Assembly (NCBI GenBank): GCA_964403075.1
Contig: CAYOEV010000001.1
Coordinates: forward strand, 307,341 to 371,340
Direction of reading: 5' to 3'
DNA from: CAYOEV01 sp964403075
GTDB lineage: Bacteria > Bacteroidota > Bacteroidia > Cytophagales > Cyclobacteriaceae
DNA: 64,000 nucleotides
A model generated the notes under the pieces. The model did not search any database. It was not told the DNA's origin and saw only the letters and a program-made list of their open reading frames with translations. Shown one piece after another: positions 26,222 to 35,420 of the stretch; position 1 is the stretch's first letter, and each line of letters begins with the position of its first letter. Position numbers and translations under genes: made by a program.

Positions 26222-26229
26222 TATTTTTG
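26222..26229 (+). promoter_or_regulatory. Probable -7 box before the DUF2520 gene
   Basis: TATTTTTG fits TAnnTTTG exactly and ends four bases before the ATG at 26234. No clear -33 element is seen within the ccmF end, so the assignment is tentative. Confidence 0.35.
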
Positions 26230-26233
26230 GTAA

Positions 26234-27007
26234 ATGTCCGGAAAAGTGATCGCCATCGTGGGAACAGGTAATTTGGCCGCGCATTTAGTGGCTTACTTCA
26301 AGAAGATTGATCAGCAAATTGAGGCGGTAATTTCCAGAGGCGTTGGCGAGGAGTTTAATGGCATACCTGTAAAACGGACGAGGGATTTAACCCCCCTTGT
26401 TGCACAATGGATTTTTTTTGCCATACCGGATAGATGTTTGATTTCACTGGGCAAATCGTATAAATGGCGGAAAGACCAAATACTGGTTCATTGTTCAGGC
26501 GGTTCATCCCTCGGGATTTTACCTTCAAAAGACCATGGTGTTTTTTACCCGCTACAGACTTTTTCACGGTGGGATTTCGTGGACTGGAGGCACGTTCCGG
26601 TGTTCGTCGAAGGTAGTAACGACAAGGTGACCAGACAGTTACTTCATTGGGGGGAAGCGGGTGCCCGTGCCGGGATATTGATGTCTTCAGATAAACGTAA
26701 ACGATTGCATCTGTTAGCGGTGGTGGTAGCAAATTTTCCTGTCTTCCTTTGGGCGATTGCCCGGAAGGAGGCACAGGAGGCAAATTTAGATTTTGCCTGG
26801 TATGAGCCACTCATAAAAAAGAGCCTCGATAAACTTTTGTCTACGGAAGACTTGGATGCCTTAACGGGGCCGGCGAAAAGAGGCGATCGGCAAACTTTGA
26901 TGGGCCACCTCAAAGATTTGAATGACCCGCTGATGAAGGATATGTACCGCGCAATGAGTAATGCAATTTTGGAAAAATTTGGGCATGAGCATTTGGAACA
27001 TACTTAA
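26234..27007 (+). CDS. Rossmann-fold DUF2520 domain protein
   Basis: 257 residues with an N-terminal NADP-binding fold (AIVGTGNLAAHLVAYF, residues 7-22) resembling pyrroline-5-carboxylate reductases, then the C-terminal helical DUF2520 domain (residues about 125-250, containing RKRLHLLAVVVANF and GPAKRGDRQTL). A segment HCSGGSSLGIL and FYPLQTFS sits between them, as in the family. The reaction is unknown. It overlaps the start of the UbiA gene, a pairing common in Bacteroidota. Confidence 0.82.
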   Translation: MSGKVIAIVGTGNLAAHLVAYFKKIDQQIEAVISRGVGEEFNGIPVKRTRDLTPLVAQWIFFAIPDRCLISLGKSYKWRKDQILVHCSGGSSLGILPSKDHGVFYPLQTFSRWDFVDWRHVPVFVEGSNDKVTRQLLHWGEAGARAGILMSSDKRKRLHLLAVVVANFPVFLWAIARKEAQEANLDFAWYEPLIKKSLDKLLSTEDLDALTGPAKRGDRQTLMGHLKDLNDPLMKDMYRAMSNAILEKFGHEHLEHT

Positions 27008-27830
27008 GGGTGTAGTTGCGGCAAGTCGCTTGCCCAATTTGCTCATTATTGCGTGCGCCCAATTCTTTGCAGCTTATCTTTTACTTAGAAACGGTTACAT
27101 TGAGGGTATTGGCATTGAGTTGTTCTGGTTGATAGTCAGTACACTTATGGTCGCTGCAGGTGGTTATATTATCAATGATTATTACGATCAAAAAATAGAT
27201 ATGATCAATCGTCCGAGGACTGTGGTCGTAGGCACACAACTAAGTCGTAGGTGGGCATTGGGTTCCCACTGGACGTTATCGACACTGGCGGTGGTTATTG
27301 GCTTCTTGGCTGCACCGATCGTCGGATGGTTCCATTGTTTTTCGATATTTATGCTTTGGTATTTTTCCAACAGCCTCAAAAGATTTTTTTTGGGTAAAAT
27401 GGTCATTGGTTGGCTTGCCGGCATGGCCATTATTGTAGTTTCATTTTTATATGGGGTGGCCAGTCTTAAACTGTTGGCCTTCGCCGTGTTTGGAGGAGGA
27501 CTTATCTGGATACGTGAGCTCGTCAAGGACATTGAAAATGTTAAAGGTAGCCGTATGCATGGAGTTAGGGACATGGTCAACATCTGGGGACTGATAGGCA
27601 CCAAGTGGTTCATAGGCCTGTTGGGCGCTGCCAGTTTAATTTTACTCATTGCATTTGTAGCCAGGCTGGGGTCCCCAGTCCTCACTATCTATTACATCGT
27701 GTTGTTGCCATTGATCTTATGGTTTACCATTCTCCTTGTAAAAGCAGACAGGAGAATTCATTTTCGCAAGCTCAGAATGATTTTAAATGTGCTCATATTG
27801 CTAGGTCTACTAAGCATGCTTCTGGTATGA
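26985..27830 (+). CDS. UbiA family prenyltransferase
   Basis: 281 residues, about eight or nine transmembrane helices. The first Asp-rich motif is NDYYDQKIDMINRP (about residues 65-78), and the second is VKDIENVKGSRMHGVRDM near residue 180-198, which bind the isoprenyl diphosphate through Mg. The start is taken at 26985 because LPNLLIIACAQF begins shortly after, but an ATG at 26961 is possible; either overlaps the DUF2520 gene. Family members in Bacteroidota are often labelled geranylgeranylglycerol-phosphate transferases; the acceptor here is undetermined. Its stop overlaps purN in ATGA. Confidence 0.85.
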   Translation: MSIWNILKGVVAASRLPNLLIIACAQFFAAYLLLRNGYIEGIGIELFWLIVSTLMVAAGGYIINDYYDQKIDMINRPRTVVVGTQLSRRWALGSHWTLSTLAVVIGFLAAPIVGWFHCFSIFMLWYFSNSLKRFFLGKMVIGWLAGMAIIVVSFLYGVASLKLLAFAVFGGGLIWIRELVKDIENVKGSRMHGVRDMVNIWGLIGTKWFIGLLGAASLILLIAFVARLGSPVLTIYYIVLLPLILWFTILLVKADRRIHFRKLRMILNVLILLGLLSMLLV

Positions 27831-28408
27831 AGAAGAGAATTGCGATATGGGCATCTGGAAATGGCACGAATGCAGAAGCGATCATGGCGCATTTTAAGCG
27901 TCACCCGTCTATAGAGGTTGTGCTTCTACAAACCAACCGGGTAGACGCAGGCGCATTGCAACGGGCCAAACTATTTCAGGTTCCGGCACAGGTCTTTGAT
28001 CGTGACCAGCTTGCATCGGGAGAGGTGTTGGCCACTTTGCTGGCCAATCGGATAGATTACCTTATCCTGGCTGGTTTTCTATGGCTGGTGCCAAGCAGTA
28101 TTTTATCAGTTTGGGAAGGCAGGATACTGAACATCCATCCTGCATTGCTGCCTAAGTATGGCGGTAAGGGCATGTACGGAAACTTTGTGCATGAGGCCGT
28201 GCTCAACAATGAGGAATCATTTTCGGGAATTACCATTCACCAGGTGAATGCGGCCTATGACAAGGGTCAAATCGTGTTTCAAGCACCTTGTCCCGTTTTG
28301 GCTGATGATACACCTGAGCAATTGGCTCATCGAATACATGAACTGGAACATCAATATTATCCGGGGGTAATAGAAGCTTTCATTCTCGATAGAGAGAATA
28401 TTGTCTAA
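27827..28408 (+). CDS. purN: Phosphoribosylglycinamide formyltransferase
   Basis: 193 residues. The N-terminal Rossmann motif ASGNGTNAEAIM (residues 8-19) and the catalytic stretch NIHPALLPKYGGKGMYG, with GITIHQVNAAYDKGQI further on, are PurN hallmarks (Asn/His/Asp catalytic set). It formylates GAR in purine synthesis using 10-formyl-THF. The frame is open far upstream, but the ATG at 27827 overlaps the UbiA stop by 4 bases and gives the normal length. Confidence 0.93.
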   Translation: MKKRIAIWASGNGTNAEAIMAHFKRHPSIEVVLLQTNRVDAGALQRAKLFQVPAQVFDRDQLASGEVLATLLANRIDYLILAGFLWLVPSSILSVWEGRILNIHPALLPKYGGKGMYGNFVHEAVLNNEESFSGITIHQVNAAYDKGQIVFQAPCPVLADDTPEQLAHRIHELEHQYYPGVIEAFILDRENIV

Positions 28409-28428
28409 TCTTGCGCTTTAGTTTCCCC

Positions 28429-29961
28429 ATGAATCAAAAAATCACCTCTGCACTCATCTCTGTTTTTAACAAGGAAAAATTGGCCCCGCTGGTGCACCGA
28501 CTAGATGACTTAGGTGTAAGGTTGCACTCGACGGGTGGAACGCTCGCGTACATAGATGATTTGGGTGTGCCTGTTACAGCAATAGAGGACCTTACCGGGT
28601 ACCCGGCGATTCTGGGCGGGCGTGTGAAAACCTTACATCCTAAAGTATTTGGTGGGATATTGAATCGTCGAGGGCATTTGGGCGATGAAAAGGAATTGGC
28701 GGAATATCAAATTCCCAATTTCGACCTGGTCGTTGTTGATCTGTATCCTTTTGAAGAAACTGTTGCTGCTGGCGGTTCGCCTGATGAGATCATAGAGAAG
28801 ATTGACATTGGAGGGGTCTCCTTAATTCGTGCGGCCGCCAAAAACTACCAGAGTACCTGGATTATAAGTAATCGTGCGCAGTATCTGGAGGCAGTTGAAA
28901 TCCTGAGTAGTTCAGATGGTGTGGTTGATGAGGCGGTAAGAAAGCGATATGCAGCAACGGCATTTGCGGTTTCTTCCCATTATGATACCGCCATTTATGA
29001 CTACTTGGCTGAAGAGGATACAAATTTCCAGCACCTACGACTTAGTAGATCGAACCCGATCATCTTGCGGTATGGAGAAAACCCACATCAAAAGGGGGCG
29101 TTTTTTGGTGATTTGGACTCTTGGTTTGTCCAGCTGAACGGAAAGGCTTTGTCTTACAACAACCTACTTGATCTAGAGGCGGCGGTGCGTTTAATGGTAG
29201 ATCTTAATAGAGAAAATAAGGCCTGTTGTGCCATATTGAAACATAATAACGCATGCGGAGTTGCCAAGGGCACGCAGATGAAAGATGCTTATGCCATGGC
29301 CCTGGCTGCTGATCCCTTGTCGGCTTTCGGTGGCGTGATCATTGCCAATCAGCCACTGGATATGGCTGCTGCCAAGGAAATGAATTCCCTATTTTTTGAG
29401 ATCCTAATTGCACCTGCATTTGATCCGGGAGCACTAGAATTATTAAAGAGTAAAAAGAACAGAATAATTCTACGGCAAAAATGTACATGGAATGAAAAAG
29501 CGGATTTCAGAAGCTTATTGGGAGGTGTGTTGTACCAGGAAAGTGACCGTCAGATTGACAGTAAAGAAGACATACAAGTGGTGACCCAAAACAAGCCAAC
29601 GCAGATGGAAGAAGAAGCAATGCTCTTTGCATCGGTTATTTCAAAGCATTCGAAATCTAACACCATTGTATTGGCCACGAATCATCAAATGATTGCCAGC
29701 GGAGTGGGCGAGACCTCGAGGGTGGATGCCTTGAAGCATGCATTGGAAAAGGCCAAGCACTTTGGGTTAGAACTTAAAAATGCTGCAATGGCATCAGATG
29801 CTTTTTTTCCTTTTCCTGACTGCGTAGAAATAGCGCATAATGCCGGTGTTAGGGCAGTTATACAGCCAGGCGGATCTGTGAAAGATGACCAGTCCATTGA
29901 TTTCTGTAACCGACATGGAATGACTATGGTGTTTACTGGTTACAGGCATTTTAAACATTAG
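28429..29961 (+). CDS. purH: Bifunctional AICAR formyltransferase/IMP cyclohydrolase
   Basis: 510 residues, the normal length. The N-terminal IMP cyclohydrolase domain (residues 1-195) contains STGGT, GGRVKTLHPKVFGGIL and DIGGVSLIRAAAKN; the formyltransferase domain follows, with RYGENPHQKGAF, KHNNACGVAKG, DPLSAFGGVI and the C-terminal AHNAGVRAVIQPGGSVKD. It performs the last two steps of IMP synthesis. The ATG at 28429 is preferred to a TTG at 28411. It lies 20 bases after purN. Confidence 0.96.
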   Translation: MNQKITSALISVFNKEKLAPLVHRLDDLGVRLHSTGGTLAYIDDLGVPVTAIEDLTGYPAILGGRVKTLHPKVFGGILNRRGHLGDEKELAEYQIPNFDLVVVDLYPFEETVAAGGSPDEIIEKIDIGGVSLIRAAAKNYQSTWIISNRAQYLEAVEILSSSDGVVDEAVRKRYAATAFAVSSHYDTAIYDYLAEEDTNFQHLRLSRSNPIILRYGENPHQKGAFFGDLDSWFVQLNGKALSYNNLLDLEAAVRLMVDLNRENKACCAILKHNNACGVAKGTQMKDAYAMALAADPLSAFGGVIIANQPLDMAAAKEMNSLFFEILIAPAFDPGALELLKSKKNRIILRQKCTWNEKADFRSLLGGVLYQESDRQIDSKEDIQVVTQNKPTQMEEEAMLFASVISKHSKSNTIVLATNHQMIASGVGETSRVDALKHALEKAKHFGLELKNAAMASDAFFPFPDCVEIAHNAGVRAVIQPGGSVKDDQSIDFCNRHGMTMVFTGYRHFKH

Positions 29962-30022
29962 CGAAAAGTCAATAACAAACAAATAGATATCTTATCTTCA
30001 CCAGCAAATTTTCTGATTTTCA

Positions 30023-31054
30023 ATGGGACTTTTTGATTTCTTCCAAAGCGATCTTGCCATAGATTTAGGTACTGCAAATACACTGATAATCAGTAAGGAT
30101 AAGGTGGTAGTAGATGAGCCTTCGATCATTGCCATTGATCGAGCCACGGACAAGGTGCTAGCTATCGGTAGAGAGGCCATGCAAATGCATGAAAAGACTC
30201 ATGAAAATATCAAAACCATTCGTCCATTGAAAGATGGGGTCATAGCGGATTTCCATGCGGCCGAACACATGATCCGTGGCATGATCAAAATGATAGATGA
30301 TAACAAGCGGAATTTCTTTCCGAAATCTCATCGCATGATTATTTGTATTCCTTCAGGCATTACTGAAGTGGAAAAACGCGCAGTGAGAGATTCTGCGGAA
30401 CATGCCGGCGCAAAGGAGGTGTACATGATACACGAGCCCATTGCTGCGGCCATTGGTATCGGCATTGATATTCATAAGCCGGTGGGTTCCATGGTGGTAG
30501 ACATTGGAGGAGGAACCACTGAAATTGCAGTGATAGCACTGAGTGGCATCGTGTGTGATCAATCCATAAGGGTTGCAGGGGATTCGTTCAATAAAGACAT
30601 TTTGGATTATATGCGTCGACAGCATAATTTGTTGATTGGGGAACGCACAGCTGAGAGAGTGAAAATTGAGGTCGGTTCTGCGCTCACGGAATTGGAGGGA
30701 GAAGGACCAGTTGATTATGAAATCCGGGGCAGAGATTTGATGACGGGCATTCCAAAGGTGATCAAACTTTCTTATTCGGAAATTGCTTTTGCACTTGATA
30801 AGTCTGTTTCGAAAATAGAAGAGGCCGTGTTAAAGGCGTTGGAAATTTCTCCGCCGGAATTATCTGCTGATATTTATGACAATGGCATTTACCTGACTGG
30901 GGGTGGGGCACTTCTCAGGGGTTTAGATCAGCGTTTATCGATGAAGACCAAGCTGCCTATACATGTGGCTGACGAAGCACTTAAGGCTGTCGTTAAGGGT
31001 ACAGGATTTGCACTTAAAAACCTCGATCAATATAAGGGAGTATTGATGACCTGA
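30023..31054 (+). CDS. mreB: Rod shape-determining actin MreB
   Basis: 343 residues of the actin fold. Phosphate 1 is DLGTANTLI (residues about 15-23), phosphate 2 is VVDIGGGTTEIAVI (about 159-172), and the adenosine site is LTGGGALLRGLD near the C-terminus. The N-terminus (MGLFDFFQSD) supplies the short amphipathic membrane-binding helix. MreB filaments direct lateral wall synthesis. First gene of the elongation operon mreB-mreC-mreD-pbp2-rodA; the 61-base upstream gap has no confident promoter. Confidence 0.97.
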   Translation: MGLFDFFQSDLAIDLGTANTLIISKDKVVVDEPSIIAIDRATDKVLAIGREAMQMHEKTHENIKTIRPLKDGVIADFHAAEHMIRGMIKMIDDNKRNFFPKSHRMIICIPSGITEVEKRAVRDSAEHAGAKEVYMIHEPIAAAIGIGIDIHKPVGSMVVDIGGGTTEIAVIALSGIVCDQSIRVAGDSFNKDILDYMRRQHNLLIGERTAERVKIEVGSALTELEGEGPVDYEIRGRDLMTGIPKVIKLSYSEIAFALDKSVSKIEEAVLKALEISPPELSADIYDNGIYLTGGGALLRGLDQRLSMKTKLPIHVADEALKAVVKGTGFALKNLDQYKGVLMT

Positions 31055-31060
31055 TGAGGC

Positions 31061-31870
31061 ATGTTTCGATTATTTCGATTTCTTCAAAAGATACGGTTTC
31101 TGTTGTTTTTCCTTTTTCTCGAGGCAATTTCAATTAATCTTTTCATTCGCTACAATAATCGATACGGTACCTATTACCTGGATGCCTCCAATGAGGTTTC
31201 AGGGACAGTGGCATTGGGGATACGGCGATGGCAAAATTATTTTAAGTTGCCAGCCATCAATAGAGCCCTTGCACGCGAAAATACTGAACTAAGAAAAATG
31301 TTGGGTAGAATCAACAGGCGTTCAACAGGTGGTAAAATTCAGGATACGTTGCATCAGTATTATCCGGCAGAAGTAGTGAATGCGAGCTTTAGATATAGGA
31401 AAAATTACCTGACACTTCGGGTTTCTCAGGAAGATTCCATTGTTTCCGGCATGGGGGTAATTACGTCCAGAGGTGTGGTCGGTCGCGTGAAATCAGTTTC
31501 TTCCCGTTATGCCACGGTGACTTCGGTACTACACCCTGATTTGTTGATCTCCGGAAGAATAAAAAGAACAGGGACGCTTTGCACCGTTCAATGGACAGGA
31601 GGTGACCCACGTTTTGCTTCCCTAAAATTTATTCCTCGTCACGAGTCGCTCGCGGTGGGGGATACGATTGTAACTTCCGGGTTCAATAATGTATTCCCTC
31701 CTGAAGTACCAGTGGGTGTTGTCGCAACCAAAGCGATACTAGATGAAGATGCTTTTTTCGATGCCAGCGTAAGGTTAAGTGAGGACATCAGCGGGCTGTA
31801 TCATGTGCACTTAGTGGCTTTCGGCGACAGGACGGAGAAGGACAGTTTGGAATCAACATTCAGGCCATGA
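31061..31870 (+). CDS. mreC: Rod shape protein MreC
   Basis: 269 residues: a single N-terminal transmembrane helix (about residues 10-28), a coiled-coil stretch (residues 65-90, ALARENTELRKMLGRINR), then the periplasmic double beta-barrel (SGMGVITSRGVVGRVKSVS, FIPRHESLAVGDTIVTSGF, FPPEVPVGVV). It links MreB to the wall synthases. It is 6 bases after mreB and overlaps mreD by 4 bases. Confidence 0.92.
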   Translation: MFRLFRFLQKIRFLLFFLFLEAISINLFIRYNNRYGTYYLDASNEVSGTVALGIRRWQNYFKLPAINRALARENTELRKMLGRINRRSTGGKIQDTLHQYYPAEVVNASFRYRKNYLTLRVSQEDSIVSGMGVITSRGVVGRVKSVSSRYATVTSVLHPDLLISGRIKRTGTLCTVQWTGGDPRFASLKFIPRHESLAVGDTIVTSGFNNVFPPEVPVGVVATKAILDEDAFFDASVRLSEDISGLYHVHLVAFGDRTEKDSLESTFRP

Positions 31871-32382
31871 AATCAAAGCCGGTCAGACGTCAGATTGTTT
31901 ATTTTGTGATTTTTGTTTTAGGGCAACTTCCGCTTTTGTATGACTGGGTGCTGTTCAACTACGCATTTGTGTTCATTTACATCGCGTTCCTTTTGTTCTT
32001 ACCGCTGAATTTGTCACGATTCTGGCAACTGGCAATCGCCTTTGGTGTAGGACTTTTCATAGACATCTTTTCGAATACGCCAGGACTCCATGCCATGGTA
32101 TCTCTGTTAACCATATTTATACGTCCCTATTGGTTGAACATAGTTGTGGATAACGTAGAGGAATTGGAAGAAGTGAACTTGGAAGAAGTGAATCTATTGA
32201 CTTTTTTGGGATACGTATTCCCGCTTCTCTTTTTTCATCTGTCATTATTATTTATCATTGAAAATGAGGGGGTCAAGTGGTTTAAAGACCTATCATCTAA
32301 AATCTTTGCAAGCACCCTTTTTAGTTTGTTTGTCATTTGGCTGTTATCGGCATTTCTGAAACCAGAAAAGCGTAGAACATGA
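31867..32382 (+). CDS. mreD: Rod shape protein MreD
   Basis: 171 residues, about five transmembrane helices, matching MreD in size, topology and position between mreC and the elongation transpeptidase. The segment FGVGLFIDIFSNTPGLHAM is the family's most conserved part. A loop carries a directly repeated five-residue unit (LEEVN twice, residues about 100-109) encoded by a 15-base tandem repeat. Both ends overlap neighbours by 4 bases. Confidence 0.85.
   Translation: MKSKPVRRQIVYFVIFVLGQLPLLYDWVLFNYAFVFIYIAFLLFLPLNLSRFWQLAIAFGVGLFIDIFSNTPGLHAMVSLLTIFIRPYWLNIVVDNVEELEEVNLEEVNLLTFLGYVFPLLFFHLSLLFIIENEGVKWFKDLSSKIFASTLFSLFVIWLLSAFLKPEKRRT
32164..32193 (+). repeat. 15-base tandem duplication inside mreD
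   Basis: TTGGAAGAAGTGAAC (32164-32178) is followed at once by TTGGAAGAAGTGAAT (32179-32193), differing only at the last base. It encodes LEEVN twice in an acidic loop and keeps the frame. Confidence 0.8.
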
Positions 32383-34154
32383 ATAGGGTATTCGGTATTC
32401 GGACAACGATCATCGGGACGGGCGTCATACTCATCATAAGGTTATTTTTTATACAAGTGGCCAATGACAAATACCTTAAAGCCGCAGAGGACAATATTGT
32501 ACAGAAACAGATCAACTACCCCTATCGTGGATTGATAAGCGATCGTAACGACAGCCTGATTGTTTTCAACGCCCCAGTGTTTGATCTTATGGCTGTACCT
32601 AGAGAAGTAAGTTACCAGGATACTGCCGAATTGGAGAATATCCTTCATATACCGGTGGACTCATTGACCAGTTTGCTGGGTGCTGCTCCTGTGCCTCATT
32701 TTCCGGTGACAGTGTTACCAGAACTCGACCCCGGGCAAATCGCAGAATTCCAGGAGGATCTGGTGGATTTTCCAGGCTTTCAGCTCAGGCCCAGAACTAT
32801 CAGGGGTTATTCGGAGGAAGTCATGCCACACGTGTTGGGCTACATTGGAGAAATTAGTCAGGATGAACTGCTCAAGGACAGCTCCCTGTACTACGCCGGA
32901 GGCGATCTGATCGGTATTGCGGGTGTGGAAAAAACCTACGAAAGTGCGCTGAGAGGTACGCGCGGTGTCACTTATGCCCTGGTTGATGCGCGTGGTGTCA
33001 AGCAAGGTAAGTTCAGAGAGGGTATCTATGACACTTTGTCAGTGCCAGGAAAAAACATACAATTAACTATCGACATTTCGTTGCAGCAATATGTTGAGCG
33101 ATTGATGGAAGGGAAAAAGGGCAGTGTAGTAGCGCTAGATCCAGCGACAGGTGAGGTACTGGCATTGGTATCGGTACCAAATTATCGCCCTTCAATGCTG
33201 GCTGGATCTAGTTTAGGAAAAAACTATGCACCGCTTTCTAAACGGGAAAATGATCCATTGTTCAATCGTGCCATTCAGGCCAGTTATCCTCCAGGATCTA
33301 TGTTCAAGACCATTCAGGCACTGATCGCCATGCAGGAGGGTGTGGTAAGGCCTGATCAAAATATTTATTGTCCAGGGGGCTTAATAGGGGATCTGGCTCC
33401 TCCCGGAAAGTATGATGTCAAACGTGCCATTACGCTCTCTTCCAATAATTATTTCTTTACTGTGTTTAGGAAAGTGGTACTTCAAGATGAGGACCCTAAC
33501 ATATATGAAGACAGCAGAATTGGATTAGAGAGATGGCGCGATTACGTAACCGCATTTGGTCTTGGAAAAAAACTGGGTATCGATTTGCCAAACGAAGCAA
33601 GTGGATTTGTTCCGGATACCGATTATTACGATAACATTTACGGAGAGAGGCGCTGGAAATTTTCAAATGTTTATTCCTTAAGTATTGGACAGGGAGAGTT
33701 GCAGGTCACACCACTACAAATGGCCAATTTAGGGGCTTTGTTGGCTAATCGCGGACACTACTTTACACCGCATATACTTAAGTCAATCGCTGACCATCCG
33801 GTAACAAGTTGGGAAAAGAAACAAATACCTATTGACTCTATTTATTTTGAACATGTCATAGGTGGCATGGAGCAGGTAGTGGCAGCCGGTTCGGGTAGGC
33901 GGGCTTTCATTCCGGATATTGCCGTATGCGGTAAAACCTCAACGGTGGAAAACGCCGGTGAAGATCACAGTGGATTTATGGGTTTTGCTCCAAAACACCA
34001 ACCACGCATTGCAGTGGCTGTATATGTAGAGAATGCTGGCTGGGGTGGGCGGGCTGCTGCCTCTACTGCAAGTTTGATAATGGAAAAATACCTGACTGGC
34101 AAGGTTAAAAGGATATACCTGGAGGACTATGTATTAAACGGGAATTTTCTATGA
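32379..34154 (+). CDS. mrdA: Penicillin-binding protein 2 (elongation transpeptidase)
   Basis: 591 residues: one N-terminal transmembrane helix (about residues 8-26), a dimerisation/pedestal region (GLISDRNDSLIV, RGYSEEVMPHVLGYIGEI), then the transpeptidase. The active-site SxxK is SMFK at 307-310, the SxN motif is SNN, and the third motif reads KTS (519-521) where KTG is usual. It cross-links lateral-wall peptidoglycan with RodA. Start and stop overlap mreD and rodA by 4 bases. It is slightly shorter than the 633-residue E. coli protein. Confidence 0.94.
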   Translation: MNRVFGIRTTIIGTGVILIIRLFFIQVANDKYLKAAEDNIVQKQINYPYRGLISDRNDSLIVFNAPVFDLMAVPREVSYQDTAELENILHIPVDSLTSLLGAAPVPHFPVTVLPELDPGQIAEFQEDLVDFPGFQLRPRTIRGYSEEVMPHVLGYIGEISQDELLKDSSLYYAGGDLIGIAGVEKTYESALRGTRGVTYALVDARGVKQGKFREGIYDTLSVPGKNIQLTIDISLQQYVERLMEGKKGSVVALDPATGEVLALVSVPNYRPSMLAGSSLGKNYAPLSKRENDPLFNRAIQASYPPGSMFKTIQALIAMQEGVVRPDQNIYCPGGLIGDLAPPGKYDVKRAITLSSNNYFFTVFRKVVLQDEDPNIYEDSRIGLERWRDYVTAFGLGKKLGIDLPNEASGFVPDTDYYDNIYGERRWKFSNVYSLSIGQGELQVTPLQMANLGALLANRGHYFTPHILKSIADHPVTSWEKKQIPIDSIYFEHVIGGMEQVVAAGSGRRAFIPDIAVCGKTSTVENAGEDHSGFMGFAPKHQPRIAVAVYVENAGWGGRAAASTASLIMEKYLTGKVKRIYLEDYVLNGNFL

Positions 34155-35419
34155 CAGGAATTAGGGATGAGCAGCGTTCAGATACCATTACCCTTATTTT
34201 GTTCGGGATACTTTCATTGATTGGCTGGCTCAATGTTTACGCTGCTGAATATGATCCGGTTCGTATGAATGAAGGACTGTTTTCTCTCGATAACAGTGCA
34301 GGAAAGCAGTTGTTGTGGATGGGCTCGTCCTTCGTTATAGGTATTCTCATTTATGTACTGGATTTTAAATTCTTTGAAAAGTTGGCTTTGCCGGTTTACG
34401 CGGTTTTCATTTTTCTTTTGATTGCGGTGCTCTTTTTTGGCACTGAAATTTCGGGTTCCCGTTCGTGGTTTGACATTGGAAGTTTTCGTCTTCAGCCGTC
34501 GGAGTTTGCCAAGTTTGCCACAGTGCTGGCGGTGGCCGCCTATCTAGGTGGAATAAAAGGAAAACAATTAACCAATCGGCACTTATCATTGGGCGGGTGC
34601 CTCGTAATCTTACCGATGCTCCTTACTTTGATTCAGGGTGATACAGGTACCGCCATGGTCTATCTGGGGATGATACTCGTTTTTTATAGAGAGGGTATGT
34701 CGGCATGGTTCCTGTACGCTGGTATACTGACCATTCTATTGTTTGTACTCACCCTACTGCTCTCACAGATTTGGTTGATCATTGGTATCGTGGTTGTAGG
34801 TTTGATCTTCCTGGCATTGAATGGCCGATCCAGCCGGGGCATTGTTACCTATTTGATAGTAATTGTTCTTGCGCTGGGATGGGTAATCAGCGTGGACTTT
34901 GTGTTGAATGACATCTTAAAGCCGCATCAGCAGAAACGGATTATGTCGTTGGTCAATCCAAATGCTGATCCTTTAGGCATTGGGTGGAATGTGACTCAGT
35001 CGAAGATAGCTATTGGCTCGGGAGGATTTATGGGGAAAGGCTATCTACAGGGTACACAGACCCAATTTAATTTTGTGCCTGCGCAAACAACAGATTTTGT
35101 TTTTTGTACAGTGGGGGAAGAACACGGCTGGTTAGGGGCTGTTGCAGTCGTCATTCTTTTTGTCATCCTGCTCTTGCGATTGATTGGAATGGCAGAAAGG
35201 CAGAAATCAGTATTTGCGAGATGTTTTGGTTATGGTGTGGTCGCCATTATTGGTTTTCACTTTGTCATAAATATTTCTATGACCATTGGTCTTTTCCCGG
35301 TCATTGGAATTCCATTGCCCTTTATTAGTTACGGCGGGTCGGCACTATGGTCTTTTGCCCTCATGTTATTTACTTTCGTCAAACTAGATGCGCACAGGAT
35401 GGAAGTTTTGCAGCGTTGA
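34151..35419 (+). CDS. rodA: Rod shape peptidoglycan polymerase RodA
   Basis: 422 residues with about ten transmembrane helices of the SEDS family. Conserved parts include GSRSWFDIGSFRLQPSEFAKFATVL, shortened here to RLQPSEFAKF, then QGDTGTAMVYLG and IGLFPVIGIPLPFISYGGSA reduced to PLPFISYGGS. RodA polymerises glycan strands from lipid II and works with the PBP2 encoded just upstream. It ends 1 base before the stop codon of a convergent gene, with no room for a conventional terminator. Confidence 0.94.
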   Translation: MTGIRDEQRSDTITLILFGILSLIGWLNVYAAEYDPVRMNEGLFSLDNSAGKQLLWMGSSFVIGILIYVLDFKFFEKLALPVYAVFIFLLIAVLFFGTEISGSRSWFDIGSFRLQPSEFAKFATVLAVAAYLGGIKGKQLTNRHLSLGGCLVILPMLLTLIQGDTGTAMVYLGMILVFYREGMSAWFLYAGILTILLFVLTLLLSQIWLIIGIVVVGLIFLALNGRSSRGIVTYLIVIVLALGWVISVDFVLNDILKPHQQKRIMSLVNPNADPLGIGWNVTQSKIAIGSGGFMGKGYLQGTQTQFNFVPAQTTDFVFCTVGEEHGWLGAVAVVILFVILLLRLIGMAERQKSVFARCFGYGVVAIIGFHFVINISMTIGLFPVIGIPLPFISYGGSALWSFALMLFTFVKLDAHRMEVLQR

Positions 35420-35420
35420 T

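Noticed and set aside
27188..27685. 165-codon minus-strand open frame
   Set aside because: Antisense to the UbiA gene, which has both Asp-rich motifs and a membrane pattern.
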